DNA of 64,000 nt from Belliella kenyensis (GTDB lineage Bacteria > Bacteroidota > Bacteroidia > Cytophagales > Cyclobacteriaceae), in assembly GCF_022549675.1 (NCBI RefSeq), contig NZ_JAKZGR010000005.1, positions 1 to 64,000 of the forward strand. Direction: 5' to 3'. Position numbers and translations under genes: made by a program. How positions within the stretch are numbered: position 1 is the first letter of the stretch; each line of letters begins with the position of its first letter. The notes beneath the pieces were generated by a model, which was given only the letters and a program-made list of their open reading frames with translations, made no database searches and was not told the origin of the DNA. This document shows positions 54,919-63,700 of the stretch, in pieces.

Positions 54919-55128
54919 TATATCTCGCAAGGCTGTGTCTACTGATACTTTGGTAATTTTGGCCCACTTGGAGGTGTTAAGTTTTCCTTCAAAACCATCT
55001 AGAAGTTTGTTCATCATTAGTTTTTGGCGTTCATTGAGTGATTTGGTATTCAAAAAATTCCAATAATTTGCTTTATTAAGAACAGCGTTTAAAGTATCTT
55101 CTGCTTGAACTAATGCACGGTCAAGACA
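54919..55128 (-). pseudogene. Fragment of a Fic family protein
   Basis: An open minus-strand segment of about 70 codons reads CLDRALVQAEDTLNAVLNKA, then SLNERQKLMMNKLLDGFEGK and TSKWAKITKVSVDTALRDI. This matches the C-terminal region of Fic proteins of the DUF4172-linked type, just before and inside the winged-helix part. It stops at the exact edge of the duplicated tRNA-Leu terminator (54919), and the Fic core with HxFxDGNGR is absent. So it is a 5'- and 3'-truncated fragment. From 55129 to 55351 nothing further is recognised. Confidence 0.65.
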
Positions 55129-55351
55129 AGAAAAAACCTTGCACGAAACGCTATGAATACACGCTTTATTCACCGCAAGAGACCACTTATTGCGCTCATA
55201 AGATTTTCAAACTCAACCTTAGTAGAATCCATATATTACGAAGTATAAAGGAGGGGCATCATACATACTGTATCTCTGAAAACAGATCATTACTTCAAGC
55301 TTTTTATAAATAAAAAAAACCAAAGCACTGAAAAAGTAATGTAAGCCAACC

Positions 55352-57445
55352 TTATGAAATCCTACTCCAATTCATCTCGTGTTGCTTATGGGCTTTGATT
55401 TGTCTCAATACAAGCTCATTTTCTGGTAGACTTAGATTAGGATCTGATTGTATGAGATCTTGAGCGGCATCTCTTGCCATCGTCAATATCTGGGCATCCT
55501 TACTCAGGTCTGCAATCAACAAGTCTGCAACCCCACTCTGCTGCGTCCCCATCAAATCCCCAGGTCCTCGTAATTTCAAATCCACATCTGCTATCTCAAA
55601 ACCATTGTTGGTCCTTACCATGGTATCTAGACGCACCCTACTATCTTTGGAGAGCTCGTATTTACTCATCAAAATACAATAAGACTGCTCTGCACCTCTT
55701 CCTACCCTACCTCTTAGCTGATGCAACTGAGAAAGTCCAAATCGCTCCGCATTCTCGATCACCATCACAGACGCATTTGGGACATTTACGCCTACTTCTA
55801 TTACGGTGGTCGCCACCATGATTTTGGTTTCGCCTTTGACGAAGCGCTGCATTTCATAGTCCTTGTCTGCGGCTTTCATATCTCCATGGACTATGCTGAT
55901 CGGATACTCAGGAAATGCCCTGCAAATACTCTCATAGCCATCCATAAGGTTTTTCAAATCTAAAGTCTCTGACTCTTGGATCAGGGGATACACAATATAT
56001 ACCTGCCTTCCTTCTAGGATTTGCTTTCTTATAAAACCAAAAACCTTCAACCTATCTTTGTCATACCGGTGAACCGTCTGAATGGGCTTCCGTCCCGCAG
56101 GCAGCTCGTCTATAACAGAGATATCCAAATCGCCATAAAGTGTCATTGCCAAAGTCCTTGGGATAGGGGTGGCTGTCATTACCAGTACATGTGGCAAGTA
56201 TTGCTCATTCTTTGCCCATAATTTAGCTCGCTGTGCTACACCAAATCTGTGCTGCTCATCCACGATGGCCAAGCCTAAATTCTTGAACTGAACAATATCT
56301 TCTAGCAAGGCATGTGTCCCAATGATGATGTGCAAATCTCCCGAGCGTAGCATCTCGTGGATTACCTTTCTTGCAGACTTTTTGGTAGAGCCAGTAAGCA
56401 AGGCAATGTTCAAACCCATCATGTCAGCATATTCTTTCAGGCCTTCATAGTGCTGATTCGCTAATATTTCTGTAGGAGCCATCAAGCATGATTGAGCACC
56501 AGAACTTATCGCAATCAAAATACAAATAAACGCTACCATGGTCTTGCCACTACCTACATCCCCTTGAATCAGCCTGTTCATCTGCTTACCCGACTTCATG
56601 TCTGCAAATGATTCTCTTATTACACGCTTTTGTGCTTCAGTAAGCTCAAAGGGAATATAATCATTGTAAAACTTGACCAACAATTCGGTCTGATTTAGAA
56701 TTTGCCCCTTAGATTTCTCTATCCTTGTCAATTTTAGCATGAGAAGCCGCAATTGGACAAAAAAGAACTCCTCAAACTTCAGTCTATACCTAGCCCTATT
56801 GAGGATATCAGGATTGTCAGGAAAATGAATCTGCTTCATGGCTTCACGCTTGGGAATTAAATTGAAGCGCTGTAAAACAGGTGCGGGTAGCGTCTCTTGG
56901 ATGTGAGGAAATGCTGCAGAAACTAAGCCTTCCATGATTCGAGAGATACCCTTGGAATCTAGAAACTTAGCACGTAGCTTCTCTGTAGTAGAATATACTG
57001 GTTGGAAAGAACTCCGCTCTTCTTGAGCCTGAGTGAGTACATCCATCTCTGGGTGAGCCATACTGAATTTGCGTCCATATTTGGCAGGTTTCCCAAAAAA
57101 CACAAACAAAGCTCCTGCAACCAGCCTTTTTTGAACCCATTGAATGCCTTTGAACCAAGTGAGCTCCATCTCTCCTGTATCATCAAAAACATGCGCAACT
57201 AATCGTTTTCTTCGACCATCACCAATCGTTTCGACACTTTGGATTTTCGCAATGATTTGGACATGCTCTAGGTCTTCATGCAAGTCTTTGATTTTGAAAA
57301 AATGCGTTCGATCTTCATACCGAAACGGATAGTGTTGCAATAGCTCACCATAAGTGAATATATTCAGTTCCTTATTGATCAATGCAGCCTTCTGTGGCCC
57401 CACTCCTTTGAGAAACTCAATTTTTGTATCAAAGAATCTGGTCAA
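55352..57445 (-). CDS. recG: ATP-dependent DNA helicase RecG
   Basis: RecG remodels stalled replication forks and Holliday junctions. The 697-residue protein has the N-terminal wedge (OB) domain (about 1-170), then SF2 helicase motifs: I GDVGSGKTMVAF (near 293), II LAIVDEQHRFGVAQR (near 393), III MTATPIPRTLAMTLYGD, and V/VI TTVIEVGVNVPNASVMVIEN with QLRGRVGRG. All are intact. The TTG at 57445 is the start (TTG ACC AGA TTC TTT), since the family begins with the same FDTKIEFLKGVGPQKA segment and no ATG lies in frame at a better place. Confidence 0.96.
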   Translation of the reverse strand: MTRFFDTKIEFLKGVGPQKAALINKELNIFTYGELLQHYPFRYEDRTHFFKIKDLHEDLEHVQIIAKIQSVETIGDGRRKRLVAHVFDDTGEMELTWFKGIQWVQKRLVAGALFVFFGKPAKYGRKFSMAHPEMDVLTQAQEERSSFQPVYSTTEKLRAKFLDSKGISRIMEGLVSAAFPHIQETLPAPVLQRFNLIPKREAMKQIHFPDNPDILNRARYRLKFEEFFFVQLRLLMLKLTRIEKSKGQILNQTELLVKFYNDYIPFELTEAQKRVIRESFADMKSGKQMNRLIQGDVGSGKTMVAFICILIAISSGAQSCLMAPTEILANQHYEGLKEYADMMGLNIALLTGSTKKSARKVIHEMLRSGDLHIIIGTHALLEDIVQFKNLGLAIVDEQHRFGVAQRAKLWAKNEQYLPHVLVMTATPIPRTLAMTLYGDLDISVIDELPAGRKPIQTVHRYDKDRLKVFGFIRKQILEGRQVYIVYPLIQESETLDLKNLMDGYESICRAFPEYPISIVHGDMKAADKDYEMQRFVKGETKIMVATTVIEVGVNVPNASVMVIENAERFGLSQLHQLRGRVGRGAEQSYCILMSKYELSKDSRVRLDTMVRTNNGFEIADVDLKLRGPGDLMGTQQSGVADLLIADLSKDAQILTMARDAAQDLIQSDPNLSLPENELVLRQIKAHKQHEMNWSRIS

Positions 57446-57558
57446 TGGCTATTTACATTAGATTTGAAAAATGCAAATTACGCTATCTCAAATGAAAAAA
57501 CTAAATCGGGAAAGGTATAATACTATCCTCAACCCTCAATATTTCTTCAAAAACAAAA

Positions 57559-57580
57559 AACGCACCGATTTAAGTGCGTT
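57559..57580 (-). terminator. Terminator of the S1/P1 nuclease gene
   Basis: AACGCAC/GTGCGTT stem (7 bp) with an 8-base loop; on the minus strand it continues TTTTTGTTTTT. It lies about 70 bases after the nuclease stop. Confidence 0.65.
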
Positions 57581-57648
57581 TTCATCAATATCATTAAATA
57601 GCATGCTTAGTTTCATTGATCTTCTATCAACAAGTACTAAAGCATGTA

Positions 57649-58425
57649 TCACCCATAAATCTCCTCCAATACCTGACCCAGCCTGATTCCGGCAGCGATC
57701 AGTCTTTCCTCTGTATGGTGGTAATGCTTGTAGATGTATTCATAGCCGATTCTGCCATTATCTGGGATATCGTACATCGCAGGTCTGATAGCCACGGCTT
57801 CTTTGAGCCATTCCGCAGGACCTTTGCTTGTATATTTTTTAATCAAATCAGCATTTATTCTTTTCTGAAGTTCTGTAGCTATTTCGGTAAAGCTCATTTT
57901 CTTTCCTTCTATAAGATCCGAATCCCATATCGCGTGGATATTGGTTTCTTTGTTGAAAAAACTAACCTTCACATCATTCCCTCCACGATCTCCGGGCTTG
58001 CCGACGTGAAAAGGCTGGTGTAAGTCACCGACTATGTGAATTAGCATACGCAACTGATCCCTTTCTTCTTCTGGGCTAAGTCCACCCTTCTTGAGAGAGG
58101 CTTTTAATCTACCAAAAGCCTCATAAGCATCACCGGCTTCCTCTTGCAAGGCTGGATCATATTCACCATCCACTGTCGTCACCCAATGCCACGTATAGGT
58201 ATAGTCGTACTTCTTATCAGAGCGGATATTATCCATCCATACCCCCACACCCGAGATAGACTCCTTGTGCAGTACTTTTTCTACTTTCTCTACAGTAGCT
58301 GGATTCATTTGCCATTCTGCAAGCTTACCGATCACATAGTGTCCAATAGCCCCCCAAGCAAACGAACTCGTCTGAAAAGAAAAAACCATAAAAATGGCCA
58401 GCAACAGCTGCTTAATTGTTTTCAT
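57649..58425 (-). CDS. Secreted S1/P1 family nuclease
   Basis: A 258-residue zinc-dependent nuclease of the S1/P1 family, which cuts single-stranded DNA and RNA and removes 3'-phosphates. After a signal peptide (core LLLAIFMVFSFQ, ending SFA) the mature protein begins with WGAIGHYVIGKLAEW, where the N-terminal Trp and the first His are zinc ligands. Others lie in TYTWHWVT, MLIHIVGDLHQPFHVG and GGNDVKV. All ligand types are visible. It should act in the periplasm or outside the cell, probably for nucleic-acid scavenging. The second in-frame ATG is used because it starts the signal peptide cleanly. Confidence 0.93.
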   Translation of the reverse strand: MKTIKQLLLAIFMVFSFQTSSFAWGAIGHYVIGKLAEWQMNPATVEKVEKVLHKESISGVGVWMDNIRSDKKYDYTYTWHWVTTVDGEYDPALQEEAGDAYEAFGRLKASLKKGGLSPEEERDQLRMLIHIVGDLHQPFHVGKPGDRGGNDVKVSFFNKETNIHAIWDSDLIEGKKMSFTEIATELQKRINADLIKKYTSKGPAEWLKEAVAIRPAMYDIPDNGRIGYEYIYKHYHHTEERLIAAGIRLGQVLEEIYG

Positions 58426-58467
58426 ATATCTCAAATATTAATTTTTTCCCCAACAAGATTCCCAAAT

Positions 58468-58998
58468 AATATCCCAAAGCAAATATCCAATATCAACCAA
58501 TATCTAATATCCTTCACCCCAACCTATCTCCACCCTATCTCACAAAGTATATTTCAACCTTATTTCAACCCAATAATATCCCAAAGTCAATATCCAATAT
58601 CAACCAATATCCAACACCCCAATCCTCCACCCCAACCTATCTCCACCCTATCTCACAAAGTATATTTCAACCCTATTTCAATCCAATAATATCCCAAAGT
58701 CAATATCCAATATCTAATATCCTTCACCACAACCTATTTCCACCCTATTTCACAAAGTATATTTCACCCTTATTTCAACCAAATAATATCACGAAGTAAA
58801 TATCCAATATCAATCAATATCTAATATCCTCCACCCCAACCTATTTCCACCCTATCTCACAAAGTATATTTCAACCTTATTTCAACCCAATAATATCCCA
58901 AAGTCAATATCCAATATCAACCAATATCCAACACCCCAATCCTTCACTCCAACCTATTTCAACTTTATTTCACGAAGTATATTTCAACCCTATTTCCT
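58468..58998. repeat. Five tandem imperfect repeats of about 97-113 bp
   Basis: Units begin at 58468, 58575, 58688, 58785 and 58892 with AATATCCCAAAG (or close), and continue through (C)AATATCCAATATC, a variable AATATC-rich part, a CCACCCTATCTCACAAAGTA segment and a TTTCAACC(C)TATTTCAA tail. Unit lengths are 107, 113, 97, 107 and about 107 bp; differences are mostly substitutions and the loss or gain of AATATC-type blocks. The array fills the gap between the S1/P1 nuclease start and the M20 gene stop. No spacers, no open frame that spans the array. Confidence 0.9.
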
Positions 58999-60186
58999 TC
59001 AATACCCCAATTCATTCACCGCAATCCAAGCCATCAATCCAGCGCCAATTTCCATCGCATCTTCATCAATGTCAAATGTAGGTGTGTGAACCCCAGAGGT
59101 GATTCCTTTTGCTTCATTTCTAGTGCCTAGGCGATAGAAGCATCCGTCCATTTCTTGGGTGTAGTATGAAAAATCTTCTGCTGCCATCCAAATATCCAGA
59201 GACTCTACATTCTCTTCTCCTAAATAAGCTATAGCTGCCTCTTCTGCCCTAGAAGTGAGAGCTTCGGCGTTTTTGAGAAAAGGATAGCCTACTCTGATTT
59301 CAAAATCTACTTCACCACCCATACCTTCCACGATTCCTTTGGCTATGCTGGTCATATGCTGATGAGCCTTAGCTCTCCATACTTCATCCAACGTTCGAAA
59401 AGTGCCTTGAATTTTGACTTCATTCGGTATGATATTCGTCGCTCCCAAGGCCTCAATTCTACCAAATGAAAGCACCGAAGGGATTTTTGGAGAGGCATTT
59501 CGGCTCACTACTTGCTGTAAAGCGACTATCATGTGTGAAGCTATCAAAACGGGATCTACCAAGGTCTCTGGCATGGCTCCATGGCCCCCTTTTCCTTTAA
59601 TAGTAATGTATAGCTCATCTGCGCTTGCCATGTACATTCCCTTGCGGAAACCAACTTTTCCAACAGGAATGAGTGGCATCACATGTTGTCCAATGATGCC
59701 TGTTGGTCTAGGATTTTCCAATGCTTTATCTTTGATCATCAAGGAAGCTCCTCCAGGAATCAATTCTTCTCCTGGTTGAAAAAGTAGTTTGACAGTACCC
59801 TCAAAATCGTCTTTTACTTCATGAAGGATCTTAGCTGCCCCCAAGAGAGAGGCAGTGTGCACATCATGCCCACAGGCATGCATCACACCTGGGTTTGTGG
59901 ATTTGTAAGGAACCTCATTTTGCTCTATGATAGGAAGTGCGTCCATATCTCCACGGAGTGCAATGACTTTTTTATCAGGATTTCTGCCTTTGATCAATGC
60001 TACAATTCCTGTATTTGCTTTGACTTCAAAATCAGTGATTCCAAAACTTTTGAGTTGCTCCTGTACAAAAGCACATGTGTTATGCTCTTGAAACGATAAC
60101 TCAGGATGGGCGTGCAAATGCCTTCTATTGGCAATGAATTCAGATTTATGTTGACTTGCGAGGGATTTAATTTTGTCCTTGATCAT
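58999..60186 (-). CDS. M20 family amidohydrolase (N-acyl-amino acid hydrolase type)
   Basis: A 395-residue zinc hydrolase of the M20D group, like hippurate or N-acetyl-amino-acid amidohydrolases. Visible are HLHAHPELSFQEH near 24-36, LRGDMDALPI (metal Asp), MHACGHDVHTASLLG with the bridging Cys/His, and the dimerisation insert between about 180 and 290 (GGHGAMPETLVDPV). Substrate cannot be named; typical ones are N-acyl amino acids or acylated peptides. The ATG at 60186 starts with MIKDKIKSLASQHK; an ATG five codons earlier (60201) is possible. The gene overlaps the SPOR gene end by about 20 bases, so the two are coupled. Confidence 0.93.
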   Translation of the reverse strand: MIKDKIKSLASQHKSEFIANRRHLHAHPELSFQEHNTCAFVQEQLKSFGITDFEVKANTGIVALIKGRNPDKKVIALRGDMDALPIIEQNEVPYKSTNPGVMHACGHDVHTASLLGAAKILHEVKDDFEGTVKLLFQPGEELIPGGASLMIKDKALENPRPTGIIGQHVMPLIPVGKVGFRKGMYMASADELYITIKGKGGHGAMPETLVDPVLIASHMIVALQQVVSRNASPKIPSVLSFGRIEALGATNIIPNEVKIQGTFRTLDEVWRAKAHQHMTSIAKGIVEGMGGEVDFEIRVGYPFLKNAEALTSRAEEAAIAYLGEENVESLDIWMAAEDFSYYTQEMDGCFYRLGTRNEAKGITSGVHTPTFDIDEDAMEIGAGLMAWIAVNELGY

Positions 60187-60718
60187 TATTGATTTTTTCA
60201 TCAGTATTCACAAAGCCTTCCCTTTGAAATCTATCTTGGATGATTCTAGCCATTGGGAATACTTCTTTTAGTTTGTGATAATGTGATTGAGCCTCTATTC
60301 TATTGATAAATTTCCCAACTTTCACCAAGTACCTTGGCTGCTGGTATTGCATATCGGACTTGATATCAGGGAATTTGGTGTAGAGATCATTCCTCGTCTT
60401 GAAAGCTTGGTCTCTATCGACGCCACTGTATACCAATACGGTAAATCCAGAATAGTATTGCTCAGATTTATTGTCTTTGGCAAATTTTTGCAGTGCCTGA
60501 TCTAGTTCATAATCTATAGAAGAGATATCTTTTGAGCTGCCTCCAGTAAGTTCATTGTTCCTGCTTGCTTCAGATAGATCAGGAAAAGTAATCCTAGATG
60601 AAGATAAGTCCTCATGGTAAGGGCTGTATTTACTAGCTTCGCCGCTTGACTTTTTGATAAGATTACAAGATCCCATGAATAAGATCAATAAAACACTACT
60701 AAAAACAATTCTTACCAT
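60167..60718 (-). CDS. SPOR-domain lipoprotein
   Basis: A 183-residue lipoprotein. The ATG at 60718 gives MVRIVFSSVLLILFMGSCNL, a clean signal with lipobox cysteine at residue 18; a longer start would overlap secA. The C-terminal SPOR domain (about 88-165) contains FTVLVYSGVDRDQAFKTRND and RYLVKVGKFINRIEAQSHYH, the repeated alpha-beta strand pattern that binds denuded peptidoglycan at the division septum. Role in cell division or envelope maintenance is inferred from the domain. It follows secA by 11 bases and precedes the M20 gene. Confidence 0.85.
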   Translation of the reverse strand: MVRIVFSSVLLILFMGSCNLIKKSSGEASKYSPYHEDLSSSRITFPDLSEASRNNELTGGSSKDISSIDYELDQALQKFAKDNKSEQYYSGFTVLVYSGVDRDQAFKTRNDLYTKFPDIKSDMQYQQPRYLVKVGKFINRIEAQSHYHKLKEVFPMARIIQDRFQREGFVNTDEKINNDQGQN

Positions 60719-60729
60719 GATTTTCAAAT

Positions 60730-63700
60730 TTAACTTTCGATGATTACACATTTTCCTGAAGCCACATCCTGCTCTACACTTTTGTACTTCACATCCTTCT
60801 TGACTGTACCATCTGCATACTGAGCAGTCACTCTATCGTTACGCCCAAATACTTTGTCAGTTTTCCTAGGGGCAACTACCTGCTGTTCCGTTGATCTATT
60901 GACCGCTGCGGCAGCGGCTTGTCTGTTTGCTCCTGGATTTAGCGTGCTACCTACTTCTGCTTTTGAAGCTTGTACTTTCTCTTCTTGTTTTGGTGCTTGG
61001 GCGGCCTTGACTTGGCTAGGATCTTGTGTTGGAAGCTCCGCCTTGGCTAAGAAAGATATTACATCCTCATTGAGACGTCCTACGAACCTCTTGAACATTT
61101 CGAACGCTTCGAATTTATAAATTAAAAGCGGATCCTTTTGCTCATAGACAGCATTCTGAACAGATTGCTTCAAGTCATCCATATCTCTAAGATGCTCTTT
61201 CCAGTTTTGATCAATGATCGCCAAGGTTACATTTTTCTCAATGGCCCTGATTAGATCTCTTCCTTGATTGTTCACAGTAGATTCTAGGTTGACAACTACT
61301 CCGATCTGTTTGATAGAATCGGTGATTGGCACCATGATTTCCTTTACTGTGGCTCCTCTTTGTGCATAGACATCACTTAGAATTGGCAATGCTCTTTCTA
61401 AGATCCTATTGTTTTTGGAGACATAGTTTTGATAAGCTGCATCAAATAATTCCTGTGTCAATACAGAAGTATCTTTAGACTGAATGTCATTTGCAGACAA
61501 AGGATGATCTACTCCTAGAGAGCTGAAAATATTCATCCTCACATTTTCAGTATCATCGGTGGTTTTGGCCATCTGTACCAGATCAAAGCACACATCATAC
61601 ATGATATTGAGGATATCGAGCTCTAGCCTTTCACCCATTAGGGCATTTTTTCTTCTTTTATATACTACTTCCCTTTGGGAATTCATGACATCATCATACT
61701 CCAAGAGACGCTTACGCGTTCCAAAGTTGTTTTCTTCGACTTTGCGTTGAGCTCTTTCGATAGATTTTGAGATCATGGAGTGCTGGATCACTTCACCTTC
61801 TTCCAGCCCCATTCTATCCATCAGCTTAGCAATACGCTCCGAGCCAAACAGACGCATCAAGCTATCTTCCAATGATACAAAAAACTGGGATGAGCCCACA
61901 TCTCCTTGACGACCAGACCTACCCCTTAGCTGACGATCCACCCTTCTTGACTCATGTCGCTCGGTACCAATGATTGCCAATCCACCTGCTGCTCTTGACT
62001 CAGCCGTAAGCTTGATATCTGTTCCTCTACCTGCCATGTTGGTAGCGATAGTGACTGTACCAGGCTTACCTGCTTCTGCCACCACATCAGCCTCTCTGGC
62101 ATGTTGCTTAGCATTCAATACCTGATGATTGATCTTACGGATCGTAAGCATCCTACTCAATACCTCAGAGATTTCCACTGAAGTCGTACCCACAAGCACT
62201 GGTCTACCAGCATTGGTCAATTCTACAATTTCCTCAGCTACGGCATTGAATTTCTCTCTGACAGTCTTATATACTTTATCATCTCTGTCATTTCTGACTA
62301 TTGGCTTGTTGGTCGGAATGACCACTACGTCCAATTTGTAGATTTCCCAGAACTCACCCGCTTCGGTCTCTGCAGTACCTGTCATACCCGACAGCTTGTG
62401 ATACATCCTGAAATAATTCTGCAAAGTAATCGTCGCATAAGTTTGGGTGGCGTCTTCTACTTTTACATTTTCTTTGGCCTCGATCGCTTGGTGAAGTCCA
62501 TCAGAATATCTTCTACCCTCCATCACACGACCTGTCTGCTCATCTACGATCTTCACCTTACCATCTACGAGGATATACTCGGTATCCTTTTCGAACATAC
62601 AGTAAGCTTTCAGCAGCTGGTTTACAGTGTGAATTCTTTGTGCTTTTACTCCGTAGTCCTTGATGATTTCTTCTTTTCTGATCAACTTCTCTGTATCATC
62701 TAAATCGGGATTCTTCTCCATCTCGGCGATTTCTACACCGATGTCTGGTAGAATAAAGAAGTTTGGATTCTCATTTTTCTTAGTGATGACTTCTATACCA
62801 TTATCCGTGAGCTCTACAGAATTGGTCTTCTCATCTATGGTAAACAAAAGTGGTTCATCTGCCTCAGGCATGTTCCTTTTGTTGTCTTGCAAATAATAAT
62901 TCTCTGTTTTTTGCAAGACTACCCTGATACCTGGTTCTGAAAGGTACTTGATCAAAGGCTTGTACTTGGGCATACCTCTGTAAGCTCTAAAAAGTGCTAA
63001 GCCACCTTCTTTTTCATTTTTCTCAGCAATCAACTTTTTCGCTTCTGTCAAGTAGCTTTGAATCAACTTACGCTGCTCCTCCACCAAGGTGGAAACCCTT
63101 GGCTTCATTTCCATAAATTCATGCTGATCTCCTCTAGGTACTGGTCCTGAAATGATCAAAGGCGTCCTTGCATCATCAATCAATACAGAATCGACCTCAT
63201 CTATCATCGCAAAGTGATGCTTTCCTTGTACAAGATCTCCGGCATCACGCGCCATATTATCCCTGAGGTAATCAAAGCCAAACTCATTATTTGTACCATA
63301 TACGATATCACACTTGTAGGCTTTTCGTCTTCCCTGAGAGTTTGGCTGATATTTATCTATACAATCTACTGTCAAGCCATGAAACTCAAATAGAGGTGCA
63401 TTCCACTCTGAATCCCTTTTGGCCAAGTAATCATTTACAGTGACTACATGGACACCTCTCCCTGCCAAGGCATTGAGGAAGGCTGGAAGTGTAGACACGA
63501 GTGTCTTACCTTCACCAGTAGCCATTTCGGCGATTTTCCCTTTGTGAAGCACCATACCACCGATTAGCTGCACATCATAGTGGACCATGTCCCACACTAC
63601 TTCGTTGCCAGCGGCCATCCACTTGTTGTGCCAAATAGCATCTTCTCCAGCTAGTTCTACATTTGATTTTCTAGCTGACAGCTCTTTGTCGTACGCATTT

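Noticed and set aside
58468-58998. CRISPR-like repeated array
   Set aside because: Units are about 100 bp, contiguous and without unique spacers; no cas genes are nearby.
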